Source: Bacteroidota bacterium (GTDB lineage: Bacteria > Bacteroidota > Bacteroidia > Palsa-965). Taken from it: a stretch of 64,000 bases of DNA. Below are positions 49,325 through 57,366 of this stretch, piece after piece; position 1 is the stretch's first letter; each line of letters opens with the position of its first letter. The position numbers and the translations under genes were made by a program. Below the pieces are notes generated by a model. It did no database searches and was not told the origin of the DNA. It worked only from the letters and a program-made list of their open reading frames with translations. The stretch spans positions 44,541-108,540 of the forward strand of contig VBWE01000022.1 in assembly GCA_006218065.1 (NCBI GenBank), written 5' to 3'.

Positions 49325-49333
49325 ATCTCTTTA

Positions 49334-49736
49334 CAAAGGCCTGTAAGCCGGGTTTTGTCCGTTACACCGAAGTGCAACTGGTCCATCATTTCTCTGGGAC
49401 GAATGTCGCCATCCGCCTCAAGCAACCTACCCGCTGCGATTCCTCCGCCTTCCGGCAGATTCCGGCGACGAGCCGTCGCCCCTTCCGGGCTAACCGGAAA
49501 ATCGCAGCCTATTTGGTTTTTCAACACCCGGGGTTTACCCCGTGCCGCATCACTGCAGACACGCGTGCGCTCTTACCGCACGATTTCACCCTTGCTTGCC
49601 GAAGCGTCAGCGGTTTGTTTCTGTTGCACTTTCCGTCGTCCGCTTACGCGGACGCCTTCCTGTTAGGAAGCGGGTTGCCCTGTGTTGCCCGGACTTTCCT
49701 CTGCCCGCTTGCGCGGACAGCGATGAACCGGCCTTC
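49334..49736 (-). ncRNA. rnpB: RNase P RNA (type A)
   Basis: The minus-strand RNA, about 403 nt, shows RNase P features in order: the conserved GAGGAAAGTCCGGGC near the 5' end, AACAGGAAGG, GGGTGAAA, AGAGCGCAC, a long P12/P13 hairpin region, and ACAAAACCCGGCTTACAGGC at the 3' end. The 5' GAAGGCC pairs with the 3' GGCCTTT to form P1. The ends are set from this pairing and from the -7 box just upstream. It is the catalytic RNA that trims the 5' leader of tRNAs. Confidence 0.95.
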
Positions 49737-49740
49737 GGCG

Positions 49741-49748
49741 CAAAGGTA
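49741..49748 (-). promoter_or_regulatory. -7 promoter element of rnpB
   Basis: TACCTTTG on the minus strand, a full TAnnTTTG match, 4-5 bp upstream of the predicted RNA start. Confidence 0.75.
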
Positions 49749-49763
49749 CGTAAATGGTACATT

Positions 49764-49784
49764 GGGCGATGCAGTGCATCGCCC
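49764..49784. repeat. GGGCGATG palindrome, copy 3
   Basis: GGGCGATGCA / TGCATCGCCC with a single G between. It lies directly against the stop codon of the Smr gene, between it and the rnpB promoter. Confidence 0.75.
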
Positions 49785-50816
49785 TTACGTAACGATTACT
49801 TCCGTTGCGCCGAAACCGTATTTCTGGAAAGATCCGTCGTGGAAGCGGATGCCTTTGTACGTGGAAAGTACACGCCGGATCTCGTTTTTCAGGCGGCCGT
49901 TGCCCACGCCGTGGATGAAAATGATTTTGCGCAGGTGCATGGCGATGGCTTCGTCGAGTTCCTGCTGCATGCGTTTCAACTGTACGTCGAGCAACTGCGC
50001 ATTGCTCATGCCCGACCAGTTGTCGAGCAGTTCCTCGATATGGAGATCGACTTCTTTTTCGAGCAGTTGATTTTTGAGATGCGGCTTGGAAACCGGGGCT
50101 AAAGGCTGCTGTTTTTCTTTTTCCTGCATCATCCGGCGGATGTCTTCGGCCGTCAGCGGTTTTGTTTCCGCGGAAGCTTTGACTTCCAGCGGAAGAACTT
50201 CAAAAACGCAGGCTTTTTTTCCGCTCAGCAGGTGTTCGGTGTACGTACTGTCCTTGAATAATTTCACGCCGCGGAAACGGATCATTTCCGAAACCGGCGC
50301 CCGGTATTCGTACGGTTCTTCGCTGAAAAACAGCAGATCGACCTGGATCGTGGCCCAGTTATCCACTTCCTGCGGCGTAAGGCTTTCCACATCCGCCTGC
50401 CGGCGCGGGCCAAGCGTACCGCCCTGCACGGTGGAAAAAAGCCCCTGCTCCTTCAGCGAGAGCGTATAATAAATATCGTATTCCGTGTGATTGAAAAGCA
50501 CCAGGTCGAGTTTACCCGCCGAAGGGAAATGCTGGTTCTGCGGGATCAGCGCAAGGTAAATACCGTCGGGCTGGCGGGTGTGCACGTTCGATTTTTCGGA
50601 CGGGTTATTTTCAATGGCCGGTATTACTTTTTCTTCTTTGCGCGGCGGATTTGTTTTTTGTATCGGGTCGGACGGAACAAGCTGATCAACCGGGAAAGGG
50701 AACTCGAAACCGTCTTCCACTTCCACCATCACCTGGTTGTTCCCGAGAAAGCGCGTGATCACACCTTCTCCCTTCTCATTCAGGAAACGCACCTTATCAC
50801 CTTTCTGGAGTTTCAT
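49785..50816 (-). CDS. DUF2027/Smr-domain protein
   Basis: 343 residues from ATG 50816 (MKLQKGDKVRFLNEKGEGVI). N-terminal DUF2027-type beta domain, a middle domain with LALIPQNQHFPSAGKLDLVL, and a C-terminal Smr domain with EVDLHIEEL (DLH) and IIFIHGVGNGRLKNEIRRVL (HGxGxG). Smr domains in the MutS2 family are nucleases or nucleic-acid-binding modules; the DUF2027 combination is widespread in Bacteroidota and not characterised. The -7 box TACTTTTG is only 4 bp from the ATG. Confidence 0.9.
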   Translation of the reverse strand: MKLQKGDKVRFLNEKGEGVITRFLGNNQVMVEVEDGFEFPFPVDQLVPSDPIQKTNPPRKEEKVIPAIENNPSEKSNVHTRQPDGIYLALIPQNQHFPSAGKLDLVLFNHTEYDIYYTLSLKEQGLFSTVQGGTLGPRRQADVESLTPQEVDNWATIQVDLLFFSEEPYEYRAPVSEMIRFRGVKLFKDSTYTEHLLSGKKACVFEVLPLEVKASAETKPLTAEDIRRMMQEKEKQQPLAPVSKPHLKNQLLEKEVDLHIEELLDNWSGMSNAQLLDVQLKRMQQELDEAIAMHLRKIIFIHGVGNGRLKNEIRRVLSTYKGIRFHDGSFQKYGFGATEVIVT

Positions 50817-50820
50817 GGTA

Positions 50821-50828
50821 CAAAAGTA
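50821..50828 (-). promoter_or_regulatory. -7 promoter element abutting the Smr gene start
   Basis: TACTTTTG on the minus strand, 4 bp from the ATG at 50816. A transcript would start at or next to the start codon. Confidence 0.6.
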
Positions 50829-50840
50829 AGCAACGGTTCC

Positions 50841-50933
50841 ATTTCCGATTTCCGATTTCCGATTTCCGATTGGCGATTTTACCGTGGGTGGGGTTGTGTG
50901 AAATCGAAAATCGCCAATCCCAAATCGAAAATC
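50841..50933. repeat. Inverted repeat with GATTTTCGATT units
   Basis: Left arm 50841-50880 and right arm 50901-50933 are near-complementary, both built from short units of the type GATTTCC and GATTGGCGATTTT, with a 20-bp spacer. The unit sequence GATTGGCGATTT is shared with the inverted repeats around the four-helix-bundle gene at 52724-53316. Confidence 0.75.
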
Positions 50934-50999
50934 TGTTTTTCTCTTTCCGTGAAAAACAAAAAAGAAAATCACTTCGGAATCTGCAATCGTTAAAGTCCG

Positions 51000-51007
51000 T
51001 ATATTTG
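51000..51007 (+). promoter_or_regulatory. -7 promoter element of the SRP RNA
   Basis: TATATTTG, a full match to TAnnTTTG, ends 4 bp before the predicted 5' end of the RNA. Confidence 0.75.
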
Positions 51008-51011
51008 TGCC

Positions 51012-51106
51012 GGGTAAGTCTTATACGACCAGCTCCTGTTGAATCCCCCAGGACCGGAAGGTAGCAAGGGTAAATGGTTGAGCGGTGCGATATAAGTAGC
51101 TTACCC
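51012..51106 (+). ncRNA. ffs: Signal recognition particle RNA (small bacterial type)
   Basis: About 95 nt. Ends pair (GGGTAAG ... CTTACCC), and the apical loop carries the highly conserved GGACCGGAAGGTAGCAAGGG segment that binds Ffh (GGAA tetraloop with asymmetric internal loop). A T-rich tract (51109-51115) follows as terminator. It acts in co-translational targeting of membrane and exported proteins. Confidence 0.95.
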
Positions 51107-51169
51107 ACTTTTTTTGCCTTTTCGCATCGTTTAACAATTCGCTGCGTTTTCCCCGTCCTCCGAAAAGGC

Positions 51170-51177
51170 TATATTTG
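51170..51177 (+). promoter_or_regulatory. -7 promoter element of the DUF4199 gene
   Basis: TATATTTG, a full match, 20 bp before the ATG at 51198. Confidence 0.65.
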
Positions 51178-51197
51178 TTCCACCAAAAAAGAATACG

Positions 51198-51749
51198 ATG
51201 TCACAAAACAGAGCCATGCATTCGCTGGTTTTTTGTCTCCTCGCCGTCATACCTGCTATGATTCTCGGAGCATTGACCTACATGACCGGGATGGTCGGCA
51301 GCCCGCTCAACTATCTTTCGTATGCTTTCCTGATCGGGGCCCTTGTTTTCGGGCAGTTGCATTGGCGTAAATCAGCCCAGGGCGGATATATGACCTACGG
51401 CCATGCTTTTGTGTACGGACTTCTTTTCAGCGTTTGGTACTCGCTGATTATCGCTTTGTGGACATACATCTTCATGACCTTTATTGCAACAGATTTTGCC
51501 GACCAGATCATGGAAATGTCGCGCCAGCAGATGGAAGCCGATAATCTTCCTGAAGACCAGATCGATATGGCCTTATCTATTACCAGCAAATTCATGACGC
51601 CGGGCATTATGGTGTTTTTCGCTATCCTCGGCGGCCTGCTCCTGGGCACCATATTTTCCCTGATTACATCGGCCTTCACCAAGAAAGACCGCAACCCGTT
51701 CGATCAAATGCAGGATCAGATGCAGCAGCAATACAATAACCCAAAGTAA
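51198..51749 (+). CDS. DUF4199 family membrane protein
   Basis: 183 residues with four membrane helices (about 10-30, 38-55, 72-95, 138-160). This matches DUF4199, an inner-membrane family of unknown function found throughout Bacteroidota. It starts 3 bp before the glycosyltransferase gene ends its own start gap, so the two are almost certainly co-transcribed, as is typical for this family next to a GT2 gene. Confidence 0.88.
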   Translation: MSQNRAMHSLVFCLLAVIPAMILGALTYMTGMVGSPLNYLSYAFLIGALVFGQLHWRKSAQGGYMTYGHAFVYGLLFSVWYSLIIALWTYIFMTFIATDFADQIMEMSRQQMEADNLPEDQIDMALSITSKFMTPGIMVFFAILGGLLLGTIFSLITSAFTKKDRNPFDQMQDQMQQQYNNPK

Positions 51750-51752
51750 TTC

Positions 51753-52721
51753 ATGGATATTTCCGTCGTTATTCCTTTATTCAACGAAGAGGAATCGCTG
51801 CCTGAACTGCATGACTGGATCGTGCGTGTGATGGATGCGAATAAGTACAGCTATGAGATCGTTTTCGTGGACGACGGAAGCAAAGACAAATCCTGGCAGA
51901 TCATCGAATCCTTATCCGCGAAAAATCCCCACGTGCGCGGCATCAAATTCCGCCGGAATTACGGCAAATCTGCCGGGCTGCAGGCCGCTTTCGAAGCTGC
52001 GCAAGGTTCCGTAGTGATTACCATGGACGCCGACCTGCAGGACAGTCCCGAAGAAATCCCTGGTCTTTACGATATGATCACGAAAGAAGGCTACGACCTT
52101 GTTTCCGGCTGGAAAAAGAAACGGTACGACAACGCCTTCACGAAAAATCTTCCGTCCAAGCTCTACAATGCCACCACGCGCTGGATGAGCGGCGTAAAGC
52201 TGCACGATATGAACTGCGGCCTGAAAGCCTACCGCAACGAAGTCATCAAAAGCATCGAAGTGTACGGCGAAATGCACCGCTATATCCCGGTAATCGCTTC
52301 CCGCGCCGGTTTTACCAAAATCGGCGAAAAAGTAGTCCAGCACCAGGCCCGCAAATACGGCGAGTCCAAGTTCGGTACCAGCCGTTTTGTCCGTGGTCCC
52401 CTCGACCTGCTTTCCATTTCTTTCGTTTCGAAATTCGGCAAAAGACCGATGCACATTTTCGGATTGCTGGGTGCTTTGATGTTCATAACCGGCCTCGGGC
52501 TGGCGCTCTGGCTTGGGATCAGCAAATTACTGTACCTGGCTAACTTTATAAAAGCTCCGCTGATCACCGACCGCCCCGAGTTTTACATCGCGCTCACCTG
52601 CATGATTATTGGTACCCAGCTTTTCCTCGCGGGTTTCCTGGCGGAGATGATTGCGCGGAACTCGCATGACCGGAACAATTATTTGGTGGAAAAGTCAATC
52701 GGAACAGGGAAGAACGTTTGA
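51753..52721 (+). CDS. GT2 family glycosyltransferase with two C-terminal membrane helices
   Basis: 322 residues. GT-A fold with EIVFVDDGSKDKSW (DDGS) and VITMDADLQDSPEEI (DxD-like DAD), then two membrane helices at about 235-260 and 275-305. This is the DPM1/GtrB type that transfers a sugar from a nucleotide donor to a polyprenyl phosphate on the cytoplasmic face. Separated from the DUF4199 gene by 3 bp. Sugar specificity cannot be read. Confidence 0.92.
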   Translation: MDISVVIPLFNEEESLPELHDWIVRVMDANKYSYEIVFVDDGSKDKSWQIIESLSAKNPHVRGIKFRRNYGKSAGLQAAFEAAQGSVVITMDADLQDSPEEIPGLYDMITKEGYDLVSGWKKKRYDNAFTKNLPSKLYNATTRWMSGVKLHDMNCGLKAYRNEVIKSIEVYGEMHRYIPVIASRAGFTKIGEKVVQHQARKYGESKFGTSRFVRGPLDLLSISFVSKFGKRPMHIFGLLGALMFITGLGLALWLGISKLLYLANFIKAPLITDRPEFYIALTCMIIGTQLFLAGFLAEMIARNSHDRNNYLVEKSIGTGKNV

Positions 52722-52769
52722 ACGATCCTTTTCTGATTTTCGATTGGCGATTTGGGATTTCCGATTGAA

Positions 52770-53126
52770 TCAGTTCCTGTTTCCTTTACTTGTTTTGTTA
52801 CTTGCTGTGAAAATGGCAGTTAATTCATTCGCCTCTTTAAGCAATGCAGTTATCACCGGCCCATTGGTTATCCCGGCCTCGATAAGCAGTTCCATCCAGA
52901 AACAAGATTCGTCCGCCTCTTCCTCAACGATGCCCATCTTGGAAATAAAATCAGCTTTAGACCTCGCCCGGCAGACAGACCGGTAATTTGCCGCTACAGA
53001 TGTGGCTGATCTAAGGAGTTGCTTCCCGATCACATCAGATTCCCGCCCGGGAGGAAGTTCCCTGGTCAGCTTAATCACTTTAATAGCAAATACTTTTGTT
53101 CTTTTCTTTAAAACATCTTGAGTCAT
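52770..53126 (-). CDS. Four-helix-bundle protein (23S rRNA intervening-sequence type)
   Basis: 118 residues from ATG 53126; a longer reading starts at 53162. Pattern VIKLTRELPPGRESDVIGKQ, then LLRSATSVAANYRSVCRARS and EEEADESCFWMELLIEAGI, is the four-helix bundle (TIGR02436) first seen as proteins encoded in 23S rRNA intervening sequences and related to Avd of diversity-generating retroelements. Here it lies away from rRNA, with its stop 3 bp from the left inverted repeat. Function is unknown; nucleic-acid or partner binding is likely. Confidence 0.85.
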   Translation of the reverse strand: MTQDVLKKRTKVFAIKVIKLTRELPPGRESDVIGKQLLRSATSVAANYRSVCRARSKADFISKMGIVEEEADESCFWMELLIEAGITNGPVITALLKEANELTAIFTASNKTSKGNRN

Positions 53127-53218
53127 CGGTACTGTTTTTTTGATAATGGCCGCAAATATCAATGTATATTATGCATTATTCCAAACGCGGATTCAAGAAA
53201 CAGCAACGTGTACAGCCC

Positions 53219-53240
53219 TACCAATTATATATAATTGGTA
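53219..53240. repeat. Perfect 22-bp palindrome
   Basis: TACCAATTATA followed by TATAATTGGTA, a perfect palindrome without loop, within the inverted-repeat unit and upstream of the four-helix-bundle gene. A run of six A follows on the plus strand, so it could be a terminator on the minus strand or an operator. Confidence 0.6.
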
Positions 53241-53430
53241 AAAAAGCGAAAAAATTTTCAACAGCCCCGCTCAAATCGAAAATCCCAAATCGCCAATCGA
53301 AAATCGGAAAAGGATCTTTAAAATATAACTATTGCTATTCCCGTTACTTTTCCAGTTGAACATCATTATTCCATTGGCCCGGTTTTTGAACGGTTTCCGA
53401 AAGGGCTTTTTCGTATTTTAGTTGCAGTCT

Positions 53431-54264
53431 ATGAAAGCACGCCAGATTTTACTCCCCGCCATCCTGCTTTTTGCAGTGGGCACTTTGAACGCACAGGTCG
53501 CCACTGCGCCGGTCGTCGATACCGTTAAAAACAAGCTCGACGCCAAAGGCCGCCGGCAGGGCTTCTGGAAGCGTATTGACCAGAACGGGCAGACTATTTT
53601 CCAGGGTACTTTCAAAGACGATAAGCCGATCGGGAAGTTTGAGTATTTCGACGACCAGGGCCGGATCATGACCATTTCGCATTTCGCTCCTGATAGTAAA
53701 ACCTGCCGTTCCACACATTACGATGCCAACGGGAAAAAACAGGGCGAAGGAAAATACGTGAACACAGGCCCCGGCAAATGGGCTAAAGACAGCGTATGGC
53801 GTTTTTACAACCCGCTCGGCAAACTTGTTTCGGAAGACAATTACGTAAAGGGCCTGATGGACGGCGTATCCAAAGTGTATTTCCCCGAAATCGCGAAAGT
53901 GATGCGCGAGCGGAACTACAAAGCCGGGAAAGTAAACGGGCTGAGTACGGAGTATTTCATCGACGGAACAAAAAAGTCGCAGACCAACTACGTAAATGAT
54001 AAAATGGACGGCAAAGCCACCTGGTACTATCCTGACGGCCGCCCCAGCGTAATGGGAATTTATAAAAACGATTTCAAGGAAGGCACCTGGATTTATTACA
54101 ACCAGGACGGCAGCGAGAAATTCCGCCAGGTATATATAAACGGGAAACTGCAGGGAGAGGAAAAACTCATTACTCCCCAGGAAATGCAAAAGCAGAAACA
54201 GCAGTACGACCAGCAGCAGCAACAGAACCCCGACGGACCGAATCTTCCCGGCGGAGGTTACTGA
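53431..54264 (+). CDS. Exported MORN-repeat-variant (YwqK-like) protein
   Basis: 277 residues from ATG 53431 with signal peptide (QILLPAILLFAVGTLNAQ). Repeats of the MORN_2 type (GFWKRIDQNGQTIFQGTFKD, then GKATWYYPDGRPSVMGIYKN, and GTWIYYNQDGSEKFRQVYIN). The YwqK family is often called antitoxin, but the signal peptide and lack of a partner toxin make this unlikely here. The tail is Gln-rich (QKQKQQYDQQQQQNPD). Envelope-associated, role unknown. A near-match -7 box (TATTTTAG) lies upstream. Confidence 0.82.
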   Translation: MKARQILLPAILLFAVGTLNAQVATAPVVDTVKNKLDAKGRRQGFWKRIDQNGQTIFQGTFKDDKPIGKFEYFDDQGRIMTISHFAPDSKTCRSTHYDANGKKQGEGKYVNTGPGKWAKDSVWRFYNPLGKLVSEDNYVKGLMDGVSKVYFPEIAKVMRERNYKAGKVNGLSTEYFIDGTKKSQTNYVNDKMDGKATWYYPDGRPSVMGIYKNDFKEGTWIYYNQDGSEKFRQVYINGKLQGEEKLITPQEMQKQKQQYDQQQQQNPDGPNLPGGGY

Positions 54265-54302
54265 TTCCTGCACGGAAGCAGTCTCTTCTTATCTTTAGCG
54301 CA

Positions 54303-55151
54303 TACCGCACCCCTTTTAAAAAAGGCCTGTTCAGCATCATCCGTTTTTTCGGAAAACCTCCCGCGCGCATATACCGGCACCTGCATTTCAAAGGCGTTTT
54401 TACGGTTAAAGCGGATACGCAATCCACATTCAGGATCAGGCATTATGGTTTCCAGATCGAGAACGAAATTTTTTGGGCCGGGCTGGAAGGCGGATGGGAA
54501 AAAGAATCGTTCCGTATCTGGATCGCGCTTTGCCGCGACGCTTCGGTCATTCTCGATATCGGTGCGAATACCGGCGTTTATGCGCTGATCGCCAAAGCCG
54601 TCAATCCCGGCTGCAAAGCGTACGCATTCGAGCCGGTGCAGCGGGTATACGAGAAATTGCAGGAGAATATCCGGCTCAACGGGTATGACATTACAGCCGT
54701 TGAAAAAGCCGTTTCCGATCACGACGGCGCTGCCGTGATTTACGATACGGATGACGAGCATAATCTTTCGGTGACCGTAAATAAAAAAACAGCAGCCGGC
54801 GCAACCATCGAAGTGGAAATAGAAACCGTCCGCATCGATTCTTTTATACGGGAACAAAACATCGGCAGGATCGACCTGGTCAAAATTGACGTGGAAACCC
54901 ACGAGCCCGAAGTACTTGCCGGTTTCGGCAAATACCTGGCCCTTTTTCGCCCCAGCCTGCTGGTTGAAGTATTGAGCGACGAGACCGGGCAGAAAATCAA
55001 CGCGCAGGTAGCAGGACTCGGTTACCTGTTTTTCAATATCGATGAGCGGGGCAGTTGCCGGCAGGTGGAGCGGATCGTTAAAAGCGACTGTTTCAACTAC
55101 CTGCTCTGCAGCGAAGCCGTGGCGGCGAAACTCGGGCTGATAAAACCATAA
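54303..55151 (+). CDS. FkbM-family methyltransferase without a standard start codon
   Basis: Frame opens upstream of 54303 and the product is recognisable from FKKGLFSIIRFFGKPPARIY, through ENEIFWAGLEGGWEKESFRI to the S-adenosylmethionine motif VILDIGANTGVYALIAKA and the FkbM motif DLVKIDVETHEPEVL. No ATG, GTG or TTG in frame exists before GTG 54636, which would remove the SAM-binding site. CTG 54327 is the most likely non-standard start. A TATCTTTA box at 54290-54297 would fit a transcript starting near 54302. It is probably an O-methyltransferase acting on a sugar or lipid, but the substrate is unknown. Either a real CTG start or a lost start codon. Confidence 0.72.
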   Translation, partial: YRTPFKKGLFSIIRFFGKPPARIYRHLHFKGVFTVKADTQSTFRIRHYGFQIENEIFWAGLEGGWEKESFRIWIALCRDASVILDIGANTGVYALIAKAVNPGCKAYAFEPVQRVYEKLQENIRLNGYDITAVEKAVSDHDGAAVIYDTDDEHNLSVTVNKKTAAGATIEVEIETVRIDSFIREQNIGRIDLVKIDVETHEPEVLAGFGKYLALFRPSLLVEVLSDETGQKINAQVAGLGYLFFNIDERGSCRQVERIVKSDCFNYLLCSEAVAAKLGLIKP

Positions 55152-55174
55152 CCGGCAGCAAACATTCCTTTTCT

Positions 55175-55182
55175 TACTTTTG
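55175..55182 (+). promoter_or_regulatory. -7 promoter element of the T9SS gene 55217
   Basis: TACTTTTG, full consensus match, 34 bp before the ATG. Confidence 0.6.
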
Positions 55183-55216
55183 CGGGGCAAAACGATTTCC
55201 GTAACCCAATCGTTCC

Positions 55217-56074
55217 ATGAAAAAAATCTCCGCACTTTTCCTCCTGCTTTTCCCGGTTTCATTTATCCAGGCCCAGTCCACGGTAACCTGCGACAGCATT
55301 ATACAAACTTCGACCTGCGCGGGAGGCAACGTGATCATCCCGTTTACCGTGAGCAGTAATTTCAACTTCGGAAATACGTTTACAGCGCAGCTGTCGGACA
55401 ACTGGGGATCGTTTGCCAACCCGGTCAATATCGGTTCATCGTTCTGGTTCACAAGCGGCGTTATTTTCGGAACGATCCCGGTCAGTGCGAATTTCGGTTT
55501 TCTTTACCGTGTCCGGATCATCTCCAGCAACCCGGTGGATACCAGCAACAGCAGTCCGAATACGCTGGTCGTTACACAGGTTGCGCAACTGAATACGATT
55601 TTCGCAAATCCCGGTGATACAGCCTGTACCGGCGATACGATCACGCTTTTCGCTGTAAATCCTGCCTCGGCCTATTCCTGGTCAACCGGCGATACCACGC
55701 AATCGATACAGGTAACGCAGTCCGGCGTTTACTCGGTAACGACCACAGATTTCCTCACCTGCCAGAGCACAACAAGCGATACGATCACCTTCGTTTCCTG
55801 CGTGGGAATACCGGAAAACAAGAATGATGCGGCTTTTGAAATATATCCGAACCCGGCCGACGATCGCATTACGTTGAAATGGACAAACAAACCGGCCGGT
55901 GATTTGACAGTACGTATTTTCAACATATTCGGCCAGGATGAACGTGCCGGGAAACCGCTCGCATTGCCGGGTAACGAGTACCAGGTTGATATTTCCGGGC
56001 TGTCCGGCGGAATCTATTTTCTCACCGCAGAAAATGACGGCGTGCGCACAGTGCGGAAGTTTCTTGTAAAGTAA
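55217..56074 (+). CDS. T9SS-secreted protein with Ig-like and sorting domains
   Basis: 285 residues, signal peptide (ISALFLLLFPVSFIQAQ), a beta-rich middle (about 25-190; NSSPNTLVVTQVAQLNTIFA, SAYSWSTGDTTQSIQVTQSG) and a T9SS type A sorting domain (AFEIYPNPADDRITLKW to VRTVRKFLVK). Exported to the surface or medium. No catalytic motif is seen. Confidence 0.85.
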   Translation: MKKISALFLLLFPVSFIQAQSTVTCDSIIQTSTCAGGNVIIPFTVSSNFNFGNTFTAQLSDNWGSFANPVNIGSSFWFTSGVIFGTIPVSANFGFLYRVRIISSNPVDTSNSSPNTLVVTQVAQLNTIFANPGDTACTGDTITLFAVNPASAYSWSTGDTTQSIQVTQSGVYSVTTTDFLTCQSTTSDTITFVSCVGIPENKNDAAFEIYPNPADDRITLKWTNKPAGDLTVRIFNIFGQDERAGKPLALPGNEYQVDISGLSGGIYFLTAENDGVRTVRKFLVK

Positions 56075-56179
56075 TACGACTGTATTTCCCTGCCTTGCCG
56101 GACCAGCAGCAGTCCATGACTTCTTGTTATTGATTCGTTAATGCCAGCAGGTCCGTTTCCGGAAGGCTGGAATCCTGCG

Positions 56180-56187
56180 TATCTTTG
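56180..56187 (+). promoter_or_regulatory. -7 promoter element of mnmA
   Basis: TATCTTTG, full match, 64 bp before the mnmA ATG at 56252 and downstream of the longer start at 56141, which it argues against. Confidence 0.6.
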
Positions 56188-56251
56188 CAGCCTGTCTTCG
56201 CCGCAGCGTGTTACTCTTCTTACAACACGGCTCCGCGCAGGCAAGCAGATT

Positions 56252-57361
56252 ATGTACAACGTCACAGGCACCAAAAAAGGAAAAGTACTCGTAGCCATGA
56301 GCGGCGGGATCGACAGTTCCGTGACCGCGCTGATGCTGCACGAGCAGGGATACGACGTGATCGGAATCACTATGAAAACCTGGGATTACGCGGCTTCGGG
56401 CGGCTCGAAAAAAGAAACCGGCTGCTGCAGCCTCGACTCGATCAACGATGCGCGTATGCTGGCCGTGAACCTCGGTTTTCCGCACTATATCCTCGATATC
56501 CGCGAAGAGTTCGGCGATTATATCATCAACAATTTCGTGGAAGAATATCTCGCGGGACGTACGCCGAATCCCTGCGTGCTCTGCAATACGCATATCAAAT
56601 GGGATGCGTTGCTCAAGCGCGCCGACCAGCTCAACTGCGATTTCATCGCCACCGGTCACTATGCGCAGGTGCGTGAAGAGAACGGCCGTTACCTGGTCTC
56701 GAAAGGCCTGGATGAAAATAAAGACCAGTCGTACGTGCTTTGGGGACTGAAACAGGAAAGCCTGCGGCGGACCCTTTTCCCGGTGGGCGGTTTCCGGAAA
56801 CCCGAAATCCGGAAAATGGCTGCTGATGCCGGTTACCAGGAACTTGCGAACAAAAGCGAGAGTTACGAGATCTGTTTTATTCCCGATAACGACTACCGCG
56901 CTTTCCTCCGCCGTAAAGTGGAAGGACTGGAAGAGCGTGTGGACGGCGGTGATTTTGTGCTGGCCGACGGAACCGTAGTCGGAAAACACAAAGGATACCC
57001 GTTCTACACCATCGGCCAGCGCAAAGGCCTGGAAATCGCGCTCGGTGAACCGATGTTCGTTACGCAGATCGTTCCCGAAACGAATACCGTTATCCTCGGC
57101 ACGAAAGAAGAACTGGCGAAACAGGAAATGATGATCCGGGATTATAACCTTGTGAAATACGAGCGCCTTCCCGCGGATTTCGAAGGCATTACCAAAATCC
57201 GCTACAAGGATGCCGGTACCATGGCCACGCTTTCCGAAGAACCGGGCAAGTTGCTCAAAGCGCTTTTCCACCAGCCGGTAAATGGCGTGGCGCCGGGACA
57301 ATCAGCCGTTTTCTACGAAGGGAATGACCTCGTGGGCGGGGGATTTATTGCCAGGCCGTAG
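56252..57361 (+). CDS. mnmA: tRNA-specific 2-thiouridylase MnmA
   Basis: 369 residues from ATG 56252. ATP-pyrophosphatase that puts sulfur on U34 of tRNAs. PP-loop MSGGIDSS near residue 20; catalytic Cys111 in NPCVLCN and Cys208 in YEICFI; a C-terminal beta-barrel. It acts on the same wobble position as MnmE, encoded about 48 kb away. Confidence 0.95.
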   Translation: MYNVTGTKKGKVLVAMSGGIDSSVTALMLHEQGYDVIGITMKTWDYAASGGSKKETGCCSLDSINDARMLAVNLGFPHYILDIREEFGDYIINNFVEEYLAGRTPNPCVLCNTHIKWDALLKRADQLNCDFIATGHYAQVREENGRYLVSKGLDENKDQSYVLWGLKQESLRRTLFPVGGFRKPEIRKMAADAGYQELANKSESYEICFIPDNDYRAFLRRKVEGLEERVDGGDFVLADGTVVGKHKGYPFYTIGQRKGLEIALGEPMFVTQIVPETNTVILGTKEELAKQEMMIRDYNLVKYERLPADFEGITKIRYKDAGTMATLSEEPGKLLKALFHQPVNGVAPGQSAVFYEGNDLVGGGFIARP

Positions 57362-57366
57362 TCCGG

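Larger units (their letters stand above)
52724..53316. mobile_element. Putative miniature element: four-helix-bundle gene between 43-bp inverted repeats
   Basis: A 43-bp sequence beginning GATCCTTTTC at 52724-52766 recurs inverted at 53274-53316 with two mismatches. The enclosed 507 bp hold the gene 52770-53126 and, inside the upstream part, a perfect 22-bp palindrome (53219-53240). No transposase gene is present. The arms share GATTGGCGATTT units with the hairpin at 50841-50933. I see no target-site duplication. Mobility is inferred. Confidence 0.6.

Noticed and set aside
53162..53359. 65-codon frame beginning MYIMHYSKRG
   Set aside because: It runs through the right inverted repeat and the 22-bp palindrome; no family match and low-complexity codons.
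53431..54264. YwqK antitoxin of a toxin-antitoxin pair
   Set aside because: It has a signal peptide and no adjacent toxin gene; the family name reflects only MORN-type repeats.
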